Of a DNA stretch of 64,000 nucleotides, positions 50,886-59,635 are shown in pieces. Made by a program: the position numbers and the translations under genes. The notes under the pieces are model-generated. The model was not told the DNA's origin. It worked only from the letters and a program-made list of their open reading frames with translations, and ran no database searches. Each line of letters begins with the position of its first letter. Position 1 is the first letter of the stretch. This DNA comes from JADKIH01 sp031417395 (GTDB lineage Bacteria; Bacteroidota; Bacteroidia; AKYH767-A; 2013-40CM-41-45), in the NCBI GenBank assembly GCA_031417395.1, contig JANOVM010000054.1, positions 47,206-111,205 on the forward strand, given 5' to 3'.

Positions 50886-52382
50886 CTATTCTTGAACATA
50901 TTTTACAAGTTCGTCGACGAGTTTTCTGTCGTTTGAGAGGCGGGGGACTTTATTTTGTCCGCCTAGTTTGCCGAGTGAGCGCATGTGGTTTATAAAGGAA
51001 TCTTTTTTAAGTAACCTGATTTTTAAAGGTTGTAAAACATGTCCTGTAATTAGGTCGCTGTAATAAATATTCTGACGCTGCAGACTTTCATCAATGGAAA
51101 GCCGGAAGCGGTCGATGTCATCGGGGAGTTTATGAAATTCAATAAACCATTCGTGGTATGGCAGTCCTGTTTCGGGAGAAACCTGAGGGGCAACAGTGAA
51201 TTCAACAACTTCAGCATGCTGGTCTTGTGCGGCCTTCAGAAGAGCTTTTTCAACTTCTTCAGTAATTACGTGTTCGCCAAAGGCCGATATGAAATGTTTG
51301 ATGCGGCCGGTAACAATAATTCTATAGGGATTTACAGAAACGAATTTCACAGTATCGCCGAGGCTATAACCCCAAAGTCCTGCATTGGAGCTAATAATAA
51401 TGGCATAATTTACTCCCGTCTCTACATCTTTTAAAGAAATACGTGTTGGATTGGTATTGTAATATTCATTTGCGGGAATAAATTCAAAAAATATACCTGA
51501 ATTAACCATCAATAGCAAAGAGGGGTCGTTTTGTTTATCCTGGTAAGCGATAAATCCTTCACTGGCCGGGTACAATTCAATGCTGTCGACTTTTTTTCCA
51601 ATGCTTTCTTCGAGCTTTTTCCGGTACGGTTCATAGTTTACTCCGCCGTAAACAAATAAATTGAAACTGGGAAAAATGTCTTTAATTTTTTTTCCGGTTT
51701 TAGCGGTGAGTTTATCAAAATACATCTGAACCCACGGAGGAATACCGCCAATCAATGTCATATCTTGCTGAACGGTTTCTTTGACAATTGCATCTACTTT
51801 TGTTTCCCAATCTTCAATGCAGTTCGTTGGATACGATGGAAGTTGATTGCTTCGAAGGAAAGAAGGAACGTGATGGTTGACAATACCCGACAAACGTCCA
51901 ACCGGAATGCCGTTAATTGTTTCCAGCGCCGGACTGCCGGAAATAAAAATAAGCTTTCCTTTCAGGAAGGAAGCGTTTCCGGTTTCGTGAATATAGCTCA
52001 ACAAGGCATTGCGTGTGGAGTTAATATGATTTGGAATGGATGCACGTGTAATTGGGATATATTTTATTCCTGAAGTTGTGCCCGATGTTTTTGAAAGGTA
52101 AAGCGGTTTTCCCGGCCATAAAATATTTTCTTCTCCTTCAATCAACCGGTTTATATAAGGACGGAAGGCTTCGTAATCGCGCACTGGAATTTGTTCACGA
52201 AAAGCCTCATAGTTTTTTACCGATTTCATCCAATGGTCTTTTCCAAATACAGTATCGTTGGCGCTGTGCAGGAGCTGCTGGAATATCCTGTTTTGCATTA
52301 ATACGGCATTTCTACTCCAGAAATTTACCTGACGGGCAGTGTACGCTGCAAAAGGTTTACTTAAAATGGAGAGAAGGCTCAC
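50886..52382 (-). CDS. GH3-family acyl-adenylate ligase (auxin-responsive GH3-like)
   Basis: A 498-residue enzyme of the ANL-type GH3 fold. The P-loop-like TSGTTSGIKYIP binds ATP phosphate; VYGGVNYEPYRKKLEE and NYAIIISSNAGLWGYSLGDTVKF are conserved. Plant GH3 enzymes conjugate amino acids to hormones by adenylation; bacterial members have unknown acids. It lies between dxr and the M23 gene and probably stands alone. Confidence 0.9.
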   Translation of the reverse strand: MSLLSILSKPFAAYTARQVNFWSRNAVLMQNRIFQQLLHSANDTVFGKDHWMKSVKNYEAFREQIPVRDYEAFRPYINRLIEGEENILWPGKPLYLSKTSGTTSGIKYIPITRASIPNHINSTRNALLSYIHETGNASFLKGKLIFISGSPALETINGIPVGRLSGIVNHHVPSFLRSNQLPSYPTNCIEDWETKVDAIVKETVQQDMTLIGGIPPWVQMYFDKLTAKTGKKIKDIFPSFNLFVYGGVNYEPYRKKLEESIGKKVDSIELYPASEGFIAYQDKQNDPSLLLMVNSGIFFEFIPANEYYNTNPTRISLKDVETGVNYAIIISSNAGLWGYSLGDTVKFVSVNPYRIIVTGRIKHFISAFGEHVITEEVEKALLKAAQDQHAEVVEFTVAPQVSPETGLPYHEWFIEFHKLPDDIDRFRLSIDESLQRQNIYYSDLITGHVLQPLKIRLLKKDSFINHMRSLGKLGGQNKVPRLSNDRKLVDELVKYVQE

Positions 52383-52450
52383 GGAGCTAAGTTAGGATTG
52401 ATAAATGAATACTTAAAACGGTTGTTTGAAATTTAAAGAAATCAATCCAT

Positions 52451-53311
52451 TTAAAATAAAATAAATTTTTGAGGATTCATGGCATTACTATTATACCAAA
52501 TTTCAAAATGCAGATGCGGCCCTTCGCTGAGCTCACCGGAATTACCGATAATGGCTATGACTTCACCGGCTTTAACAACATCACCGGCTTTTTTGAGTAA
52601 TGCCGAATTATGTTTATAAATTGAAAGAATGTTATTCGAATGTTGAATGCCTATAACATAACCGGTTTCAGAAGTAAAATTGGAAAAAATAACCGTGCCG
52701 TCGAGTGTGGCTTTAATAGGCTCATTGGCATTGGCGACAATGTCTATTCCATAATGCTTTTTAACAGGATTAAAACGGTTGGTAATTGTTCCCTTAATCG
52801 GAGGGAAAAACAAAAGGCTACTCATTTCATTTTTAGCATTACTTTCCGAAAGTGTGTAAGGGTCACGGGATTCAATTTGTTTTCGCAGGTCAGCGTCTTC
52901 AGGTGATTTATAAAGTTTATGAATCGTGTCGTATTTATTTTCTTTATTGATCGGTTTAGGAGCAGGAGCTGCTTCTGCGCTTCCGCTGATAATGTTCTTA
53001 ATGTTAAAAATAAATTTATCTCTTGAACGAATACTGTTTTCCAGTGAATCCATTTTCATTACAAGATTATAGACGCGCCATTGTGTTTTCATATCGGCAT
53101 AACCAGGTATATACTCCCGCAATCCGGTAAAAGCAATCAGTATGGTAGTAATGGCGATCAGGAAAATGATGCTTAGTCCGACAGTTACAAATACATTTAA
53201 TGGTCGCAAGTTAAAAGACGCTTTCTCTTCAAGGGTATCGTCGTTCATAATAACCAGGCGATATTTGCTTTTCAGCCGATTTATTAGTTTCTTTTTATTT
53301 TCGCCTTCCAT
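52451..53311 (-). CDS. M23 (LytM) family peptidase, membrane-anchored
   Basis: A 286-residue protein. A transmembrane helix (about residues 38-60) leads to a periplasmic coil and a LytM domain at the end: HYGIDIVANANEPIKATLDG (zinc His and Asp), GYVIGIQHSNN and HLHFEIWY. It would cut peptidoglycan cross-links. All zinc ligands are present, so it is likely active rather than a degenerate regulator. Divergent from sprE. Confidence 0.93.
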   Translation of the reverse strand: MEGENKKKLINRLKSKYRLVIMNDDTLEEKASFNLRPLNVFVTVGLSIIFLIAITTILIAFTGLREYIPGYADMKTQWRVYNLVMKMDSLENSIRSRDKFIFNIKNIISGSAEAAPAPKPINKENKYDTIHKLYKSPEDADLRKQIESRDPYTLSESNAKNEMSSLLFFPPIKGTITNRFNPVKKHYGIDIVANANEPIKATLDGTVIFSNFTSETGYVIGIQHSNNILSIYKHNSALLKKAGDVVKAGEVIAIIGNSGELSEGPHLHFEIWYNSNAMNPQKFILF

Positions 53312-53432
53312 GAAGAATAGGATTTTTACTATCTGAATAAGGCGTCAAAAATAACTAATGAAAATAAGAAATCGTCACTATTCACGAATTCATTCTAAAT
53401 ATTGCAAAAAAAGGAAAACTCAAAGGATTTTC

Positions 53433-53440
53433 TATCTTTG
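53433..53440 (+). promoter_or_regulatory. -7 element of the sprE gene
   Basis: TATCTTTG matches TAnnTTTG and lies 41 bp upstream of the sprE ATG. No clear -33 TTG at the usual distance. Confidence 0.5.
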
Positions 53441-53481
53441 CAATCCAAAATATTTTTACCGGAATTCAGTTATAACAGGCA

Positions 53482-56124
53482 ATGATTTTAGCAGTATTTA
53501 ATCGTTTTAAGCTACCCCTTGTACTTGGCTTTTGTGCCTTTGTTATGTCATGCTCAAATACGAAGGATACCCTTGTGAACAGGACCTTCCATAATTTATC
53601 GGCTCACTATAACGGCTATTACAATGCAGGTCTGAAACTTGAAGAAGCCCTTGACAAGCTGGCGGCATCGCATGTTGATCATTATGACAGAATACTTACT
53701 GTGTTTCAATATGCAGATCCGGCAAAAGCAAAAGCCATTTATCCCCAGTTGGAAGATGCCATGAAACGCACTTCTACCGTAATATCCAGACACACTATCC
53801 TTGATAAAAGCGGGTATGAAAAACCTCAATCGGAACGTTGGATTGATGACAACTGGATTTTGTACGGCAAATGTCAGTTTTTCAAGCATGATTATTTTGA
53901 AGCCATGGAAACCTTTAAGTATGTTGAAACGACGTATAAAAAGGAATCGGGCCGTCACCTGGGATCGCTTTGGATTGCAAAAACATATATTGAGCTTACA
54001 CAGATGCGCGAAGCAGAAGAAAAGCTGGACTACCTTCGCAATCAGCCTGACTTTCCCAAGAAAAGTAAATGGGAACTGGAGGCTGTTAATGCTGATTATT
54101 ATCTTCAGACAAAAAATTATGACAAAGCGGTTGAGCATCTGACTAAGGCATCTGCTTTGGTGAAAAACAGGGAGAAGAAAATCCGTTATCTATTCATTCT
54201 TGCCCAATTACGTCAGCAAAAGGGAGAATTTAAGCAAGCCTTTGATCTGTATACAAAGATCATAAAAATGAATCCGCCCTATGAAATGGCTTTCAATTCG
54301 CGGTTGAACAGGGCGCGTTGTTACGATTCCTCATCAGGCAGCGGTGAATCGGTTTTGAAAGAGCTTTTGAAAATGGAGAAAGACCCTAAGAACAAAGACT
54401 TTCTGGATCAGATCTATTATTCTCTCGCCGGACTCAAAAAAAATGAAGGCAAAGAAGAAGAGCAAATAAAATATTTAAACCTGTCTGTTCAAAGCAGCAC
54501 GAACAATCAAGGGCAGAAAGCATTATCGTATCTCGAACTTGCAAAAATTGCTTACGGCAAACCGGACTACAGGCTTGCGCAAAGTTATTACGACAGTACC
54601 GTTACAAATCTTGGAAAGGATTATCCTGACTACTCAGAAATTCTTTCGCGCAGAAACAGCCTTACTCGTTTGGTTAAATTTATGAAGGTTATTGAAACGG
54701 AAGATAGTTTGCAAGCACTTTCACGGCTACCTCTGGAAGAACGGGTAAAGAAAATAGATCAGATAATAGAAGAACAGGAGAAAGCAAAGAAAGAAGCCGA
54801 AAGAAAACTAAACGAACCCGCCAATCAGATTTTCGACCCGGCACGACCACAGGCAGCTAATCAGTTTAATAATGCTGCCGGAGCCAACTGGTATTTTTAT
54901 AATCCTCAAGCCATCAGTTTTGGATTGAATGAATTCACAAAAAAATTCGGCGATAGAAAATTGGAAGACAACTGGAGAAGAAGTAAAAAACAATCCACAT
55001 TAGAAGTTGTTGAAGACGTACTTAAAAAAGATAGTTTAACGTTGGACGTACAGGATACTGCAGCACTTACCCCTTCAAAGCGAAAGGAACAAATGCTAAA
55101 TAGTATTCCTGAAACTCAAGAAGGACTTGAGAAATCAACTCAAAAAATTGTAGATGCATTTTACAATATTGGAATGATTTATCGTGAACAGCTGAATGAT
55201 CTAACCGCTTCAACAGAAGCATTTGAAGAATTATTGAAAAGATATCCAAAGAATAGATTTCAGCTGCAATCGTATTATCAACTATACAGGACCTATACAG
55301 TATTAGGCAATTCTGCTAAAGCGAATTATTACAGAAACATTATTTTAAACGAGCACAGCGATTCGGAGTATGCCGAAATTATCCGCAATCCGAATTATGC
55401 AGCTGAAAAAGCAAGCAGAAAAAGTAATCTTGAAATCTTTTACGAAGAAACCTATAGAAAATTCCTGAATGGAGAATACGCAGATGTAATAGCACGGAAA
55501 ACCCAATCGGATGTTCAATTTCCTCAAAGCCCTTTAGTGCCCAAGTTCGATTTTTTAAAGTCTTTATCAATCGGAAAGACTCAATCCCTGCCAGCTTTTG
55601 AAGCATCTTTAAATGAAATTATCAGGAATTATGCTTCTGATTCAGTCAAGGACGCTGCTCAGGAAATATTAGATTTCATACATAATAAATCGAAAGTTAC
55701 AGAAAACCCCGGTGAAGCAGGTACTGATTCTGCAGCGGCTGCAGACACACACCTTTATAATTATCTGCCCGATAACATGCATAATGTAGTCCTGTTAATT
55801 CAAAATATTAACGGTCCTTTCGACCCTAATAAAATCAAGAACAAATTATCGAATTTCAATACAGCAAATTTTGGTTCTAAGGGAATTACATTCGATGAAC
55901 AGCTTTACGATCACAGATTGAAAATTTTTATCATTAAATCCTTTTCAAACAAACAGGAGGCTATGCAATATTATTCAACGCTTTACGACAATGACGATGT
56001 TTTCGGAAACGTAAGCAATGAAACGTATCAGTTGTATGCAATTTCTGTTAATAACCTTTCTGCTTTTCTGAAGGAGAAGAAAACGGAAGATTATGAAGAC
56101 TTCTTCAGAAAATTTTATAAATAA
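53482..56124 (+). CDS. sprE: Gliding motility / T9SS lipoprotein SprE (PorW)
   Basis: An 880-residue outer-membrane-directed lipoprotein: signal with lipobox VMSC (Cys at residue 24), the conserved opening NTKDTLVNRTFHNLSAHYNGYYNAGLKL, and many TPR-like repeats up to ~residue 650 (YDKAVEHLTKASALVKNR, GEFKQAFDLYTKIIKMN, YNIGMIYREQLNDLTAST). In T9SS, PorW/SprE links the PorK-PorN ring to the translocon. It is the T9SS component in this window and would serve the cargo proteins listed here. Confidence 0.93.
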   Translation: MILAVFNRFKLPLVLGFCAFVMSCSNTKDTLVNRTFHNLSAHYNGYYNAGLKLEEALDKLAASHVDHYDRILTVFQYADPAKAKAIYPQLEDAMKRTSTVISRHTILDKSGYEKPQSERWIDDNWILYGKCQFFKHDYFEAMETFKYVETTYKKESGRHLGSLWIAKTYIELTQMREAEEKLDYLRNQPDFPKKSKWELEAVNADYYLQTKNYDKAVEHLTKASALVKNREKKIRYLFILAQLRQQKGEFKQAFDLYTKIIKMNPPYEMAFNSRLNRARCYDSSSGSGESVLKELLKMEKDPKNKDFLDQIYYSLAGLKKNEGKEEEQIKYLNLSVQSSTNNQGQKALSYLELAKIAYGKPDYRLAQSYYDSTVTNLGKDYPDYSEILSRRNSLTRLVKFMKVIETEDSLQALSRLPLEERVKKIDQIIEEQEKAKKEAERKLNEPANQIFDPARPQAANQFNNAAGANWYFYNPQAISFGLNEFTKKFGDRKLEDNWRRSKKQSTLEVVEDVLKKDSLTLDVQDTAALTPSKRKEQMLNSIPETQEGLEKSTQKIVDAFYNIGMIYREQLNDLTASTEAFEELLKRYPKNRFQLQSYYQLYRTYTVLGNSAKANYYRNIILNEHSDSEYAEIIRNPNYAAEKASRKSNLEIFYEETYRKFLNGEYADVIARKTQSDVQFPQSPLVPKFDFLKSLSIGKTQSLPAFEASLNEIIRNYASDSVKDAAQEILDFIHNKSKVTENPGEAGTDSAAAADTHLYNYLPDNMHNVVLLIQNINGPFDPNKIKNKLSNFNTANFGSKGITFDEQLYDHRLKIFIIKSFSNKQEAMQYYSTLYDNDDVFGNVSNETYQLYAISVNNLSAFLKEKKTEDYEDFFRKFYK

Positions 56125-56226
56125 AAAAAGTAGTATTATACTTTCATTTTGAGCATATTGATTACATAAAAACCATTTTAATTATCATTATTCTTTAAAA
56201 ATCATTTTCTCCCCCATATTTAATTT

Positions 56227-56234
56227 TATATTTG
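56227..56234 (+). promoter_or_regulatory. -7 element of the bactofilin gene
   Basis: TATATTTG, about 50 bp before the bactofilin ATG; fits TAnnTTTG. This is a likely start of the bactofilin-atpZ part of the operon. Confidence 0.5.
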
Positions 56235-56283
56235 GGCACTTAAAGAAGCTTTATTAATTATTGACAATTAAAAAACAACCATC

Positions 56284-56718
56284 ATGTTTAGTAACAAAAA
56301 TAAAAACGAAACTCAATCGAACAATAAAAATGAAACGGGCAGTACATCAATTAATTTAATTGGTGCAGGTACAGTAATAGAAGGAGACATACGATCCAAT
56401 GGCGACCTTCGCATAGACGGCGCTGTTTACGGACAGGTTTTTTCTAAAGCGAAAGTTGTTATAGGCAATACGGGAATAATAGAAGGAGATTTGAATTGTC
56501 AGAATGCAGATATATCAGGAACAGTAAAAGGTAAATCAACTGTTAATGAACTATTATATTTAAAATCATCGTCAAAACTGAACGGCGATATTGTAACAGG
56601 AAAACTTATAGTAGAAGTAGGCGCTGCATTTACCGGCTCTTGCAACATGGGACCTTTAATTAAGGATATCAAGGATGCAGACAAATCAATCGAACACTCC
56701 AAAGAAAAAACAGCCTGA
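56284..56718 (+). CDS. Bactofilin
   Basis: A 144-residue cytoskeletal protein with a polar N-terminus (Asn/Lys rich to residue ~22), then a right-handed beta-helix: GTVIEGDIRSNGDLRIDGAVYG, VVIGNTGIIEGDLNCQNADISG, KLNGDIVTGKLIVEVGAAF. Bactofilins self-assemble into filaments at the membrane. Its 3' end overlaps the atpZ-like gene by 44 bp, so the two are coupled. Confidence 0.93.
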   Translation: MFSNKNKNETQSNNKNETGSTSINLIGAGTVIEGDIRSNGDLRIDGAVYGQVFSKAKVVIGNTGIIEGDLNCQNADISGTVKGKSTVNELLYLKSSSKLNGDIVTGKLIVEVGAAFTGSCNMGPLIKDIKDADKSIEHSKEKTA

Positions 56719-56914
56719 CGAAAGTAATGCATACATGCGCTATGCCACCATGGGCACGCAAATGCTTGTAATTATTGGTTTGGGAGTTTTTGGAGGATAT
56801 AAATTAGATAAATGGCTGGAATTTAAGATTCCTGTTTTCACATTAGTTTTAAGTTTGCTTTCCGTTGCAGCAGCAATATACCTGAGTGTAAAAGATCTGT
56901 ATAGAAAGAAATAG
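56675..56914 (+). CDS. AtpZ/AtpI-like small membrane protein
   Basis: A 79-residue protein with two transmembrane helices (TQMLVIIGLGVFGGYKL and VFTLVLSLLSVAAAIYLSV) and a Lys/Asn-rich front; the G-x-x-x-D/K between helices (GGYKLDKWL) is typical of AtpZ/AtpI chaperones that aid Fo assembly or magnesium passage. It begins inside the bactofilin gene. Confidence 0.87.
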   Translation: MQTNQSNTPKKKQPDESNAYMRYATMGTQMLVIIGLGVFGGYKLDKWLEFKIPVFTLVLSLLSVAAAIYLSVKDLYRKK

Positions 56915-56935
56915 ACAGTTCATCAGACCGGGTTT

Positions 56936-57304
56936 ATGAAAAAATATCTTTCCGTATTTTTTGTTTTTATTTTAGTTCTTGCATGCGGACTTTTTTTCTT
57001 TTTTAGAAATTCGGATCGGGAGTTCTATTCAATGCTTTGGTTATTGTATGGTTATTTCTGCCTGCTCACCATTGTTTTTCATTATGGAATTACGAAAGCT
57101 ACAGCATCAAGGCCACAGGTTTTTGTGCATTACTATATGGCATCAACAACCATAAAATTATTATTGAACCTGGGTATTATCGTAGTGTATTCCATGCTCC
57201 ACCGCGAAATGGCCGTGCATTTTATTATTTCATTTATGATTTTATATTTTTTGTTTACTATTTTTGAAGTAGCGTATGTTTGGAAGACGATTCGAAAAAA
57301 ATAA
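56936..57304 (+). CDS. Small polytopic membrane protein of the ATP synthase cluster
   Basis: A 122-residue protein with four hydrophobic helices (FVFILVLACGLFFFF, LLYGYFCLLTIVFHYG, TIKLLLNLGIIVVYS and HFIISFMILYFLFTIFEVAYV). It occupies the place of the AtpI-like subunit between atpZ and atpB in Bacteroidota operons. Likely an Fo assembly helper. The spacing to the gene before is 21 bp. The ~285 bp behind it hold the atpB promoter. Confidence 0.75.
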   Translation: MKKYLSVFFVFILVLACGLFFFFRNSDREFYSMLWLLYGYFCLLTIVFHYGITKATASRPQVFVHYYMASTTIKLLLNLGIIVVYSMLHREMAVHFIISFMILYFLFTIFEVAYVWKTIRKK

Positions 57305-57528
57305 ATTGAATTCCTGATAAAATCAACTGATTTTTAGTGGAGCTTTTGCAGGGCATAAAAAACACACAGAATGGATTGATTTTTTTTGAACCATAAACTT
57401 CAATTTTACTCTTTATTCCGGTTTTTACCATTTTTTTCATTAAAAAGAGAGCTTTTTCCGAAAAAACACAAAGAGATTAAAATCACTTAAATGTATTGAA
57501 AGTGTTGAATTAACATCGCTCTACTATC

Positions 57529-57558
57529 TTGTTCTTTACTATACAAATACTATCTTTG
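57529..57558 (+). promoter_or_regulatory. Promoter of the atpB-E-F-H-A-G operon
   Basis: TTG (57529-57531), 19 bases, TATCTTTG (57551-57558) fit the -33/-7 consensus of Bacteroidota. It lies 32 bp upstream of the atpB ATG. It would give the core subunits their own start, apart from the bactofilin-atpZ transcript. Confidence 0.7.
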
Positions 57559-57589
57559 CGCTCTCAAAAAAATAATTTCTCGAAAAAAT

Positions 57590-58744
57590 ATGCTGCAAAA
57601 TACTATGGATCAGTTTATTACAGAGGTTCGGGCAGTGTTTTTAATTGCTTTCCTGACTTTTTTGACCGGTTTTGCTTCTGCAGAAGAAGCCACACCGGAA
57701 TCAGAAAAAAAATTCAATGCCGGAGAACTCATTATAGAGCACGTTGCCGATAATCATGATTGGCATGTTATGGGAAAAGGAGAGCACTCTATTTCCATGC
57801 CGCTGCCTGTCATACTTTATAGCAAAGAACGCGGACTTCAAAGTTTTATGAGTTCACATTTTCATCATGGAGAAATGGCGTACAGAGGCTATAAACTCGA
57901 GCATGGAAAAGTTGTAGCAGTAAATGAAGAAGGAGAAATTCCTGCGGAACAAACAACAGTTAACGAAGAGCTTACTGCATCGTTGACAGATATTTCAATA
58001 ACAAAAAATGTTGCTGCTTTGTTTTTCAGTCTGATCGTTTTAGTATGGATGTTTTTATCAGTAGCAAGAAGTTATAATCGCAGAAAAGGGGAAGCACCGA
58101 AAGGAATGCAATCGCTGCTTGAACCGTTGATAATTTTTGTCCGTGATGATATTGCTAAAGCCAGTATCGGTCCTAAATATCAGAAATACCTTCCTTACCT
58201 CTTAACGGTTTTCTTTTTTATCTGGATCAATAACCTATTAGGACTTATCCCCATACTACCGGGCGGAGCCAATGTTACAGGCAACCTGGCGGTAACAGGA
58301 ACGCTTGCCATTATTACATTTCTCATTACAACATTTTCTGCCAATAAACATTACTGGCGCCACGTATTTGCAATGCCCGGCGTACCAATGGCAGTATTAA
58401 TCATTCTTACACCAATAGAAATTCTTGGTTTGTTCCTTCGTCCGTTTGTATTGATGATACGATTATTTGCCAACATTACAGCAGGACACATTATTGCTTT
58501 ATCGTTCTTCTCACTCATTTTTATCTTCGGAGAAATGAGCCCGGGTGTTGGATTCGGAGTGTCGATTGTTTCCGTAGCATTTGTAATATTCATGACCCTG
58601 CTTGAATTGCTGGTAGCATTTCTTCAGGCGTATGTCTTTACATTGCTCTCAGCAATTTATTTCGGAGCAGCATTGGAGGAGCACGACAATCATCATGAGT
58701 ATGAAACCGAGGCTCATCATATTGAAGAAGCAGCATTAGTATAA
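57590..58744 (+). CDS. atpB: ATP synthase subunit a
   Basis: A 384-residue Fo subunit a, about 110 residues longer than the E. coli protein. The first ~140 residues form a signal-like helix (AVFLIAFLTFLTGFASA) and an extracytoplasmic domain rich in His and Glu. The core follows, with LRPFVLMIRLFANITAGH holding the essential arginine and LLELLVAFLQAYVFTLLSAIYF as the last conserved helix. The proton channel works with the c ring. A His-rich C-terminus (EEHDNHHEYETEAHH) is also seen. Confidence 0.96.
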   Translation: MLQNTMDQFITEVRAVFLIAFLTFLTGFASAEEATPESEKKFNAGELIIEHVADNHDWHVMGKGEHSISMPLPVILYSKERGLQSFMSSHFHHGEMAYRGYKLEHGKVVAVNEEGEIPAEQTTVNEELTASLTDISITKNVAALFFSLIVLVWMFLSVARSYNRRKGEAPKGMQSLLEPLIIFVRDDIAKASIGPKYQKYLPYLLTVFFFIWINNLLGLIPILPGGANVTGNLAVTGTLAIITFLITTFSANKHYWRHVFAMPGVPMAVLIILTPIEILGLFLRPFVLMIRLFANITAGHIIALSFFSLIFIFGEMSPGVGFGVSIVSVAFVIFMTLLELLVAFLQAYVFTLLSAIYFGAALEEHDNHHEYETEAHHIEEAALV

Positions 58745-58775
58745 ATTTTAGTTTAACCCTTATAAATTCAATTCT

Positions 58776-59030
58776 ATGTTAAGTTCAATTCTTCTTGAGG
58801 CAGGTAATCTTGGTATAGGTTACGGTATTGCTGCATTAGGTGCCGGTATGGCTGCGTTAGGCGCAGGTGTCGGTATTGGTCGTATTGGTGGTTCCGCATT
58901 GGAATCCATTGCACGCCAGCCTGAAGCTCTTGCCGATATCCGTGCAAACATGATTCTTACTGCCGCTCTTGTAGAGGGTGCTGCCTTCTTTGCTATGGTA
59001 GTAGGCCTTCTGGTTGTATTCAAGAGTTAA
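58776..59030 (+). CDS. atpE: ATP synthase subunit c
   Basis: An 84-residue proteolipid of two helices. Helix one has GAGMAALGAGVGIG; helix two has the carboxylate E67 in LVEGAAFF. The residue after the acid is Gly, and no Gln or Ser of sodium-type c rings stands near, so proton coupling is favoured. The hairpin at 59037-59071 follows the stop by 7 bp. Confidence 0.96.
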   Translation: MLSSILLEAGNLGIGYGIAALGAGMAALGAGVGIGRIGGSALESIARQPEALADIRANMILTAALVEGAAFFAMVVGLLVVFKS

Positions 59031-59036
59031 TGAATG

Positions 59037-59071
59037 ATGAAACGGTTCAGCGGTTGGCTGAATCGTTTCAT
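59037..59071 (+). terminator. Hairpin between atpE and atpF
   Basis: A 14-bp stem (59037-59050 with 59058-59071, one G-U pair) and 7-base loop. Only a short T-poor tail follows (TCTTTACC), so it is likely a partial terminator or an mRNA-stabilising 3' structure for atpE rather than a full stop of the operon. Confidence 0.72.
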
Positions 59072-59117
59072 TCTTTACCAAAAAGAAAATCGAAAAAAGT
59101 AAAAACAAAATAAAGAG

Positions 59118-59612
59118 ATGGAACTAATAAAACCCGATTTCGGCCTCATATTCTGGATGTCAATATCCTTCATTTGTGTAATGATCATCTTGGGCAAATT
59201 TGCCTGGCCGATGATTTTAAAAGCGCTTAAAGAACGCGAAGAGTCAATTGCAAATGCGCTGAATTCCGCGCGCAAAGCAAAAGAAGAAATGGCATCGCTA
59301 AAAGCAGACAATGAAAAACTCATTGTACAGGCTCGTGCAGAAAGAGACCAGTTGCTGAAAGAAGCAAGGGATACCCGTGATGCTATTGTTGCAGAAGCAA
59401 AAAACAAAGCACAAGCCGAAGCCAATAAAATCATGGCACAGACACGCGAATCCATTAACAATGAAAAAATAGCAGCCATTTCCGAATTGAAAAATCAGGT
59501 TGCCGCAATGTCTATTGAAATAGCGGAAAAAATATTACGCCAGGAACTGAGTAACGACGAAAAGCAAAAGAATCTGATGGATAGTCTGATGAAAGACGTT
59601 TCATTAAACTAA
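59118..59612 (+). CDS. atpF: ATP synthase subunit b
   Basis: A 164-residue subunit b: a membrane helix (GLIFWMSISFICVMIILGKFAW) and a long coiled coil rich in Ala, Lys and Glu (KAKEEMASLKADNEKL, QAEANKIMAQTRES) that forms the peripheral stalk with the delta subunit. Homodimeric b is expected as there is one b gene. Confidence 0.95.
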   Translation: MELIKPDFGLIFWMSISFICVMIILGKFAWPMILKALKEREESIANALNSARKAKEEMASLKADNEKLIVQARAERDQLLKEARDTRDAIVAEAKNKAQAEANKIMAQTRESINNEKIAAISELKNQVAAMSIEIAEKILRQELSNDEKQKNLMDSLMKDVSLN

Positions 59613-59635
59613 TAACTTCACAAGCCTGATTTAAA

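Noticed and set aside
53596..54138. 180-residue frame on the minus strand inside sprE
   Set aside because: It is antisense to a strongly conserved gene and has no protein-like motif; the sprE frame explains the sequence.
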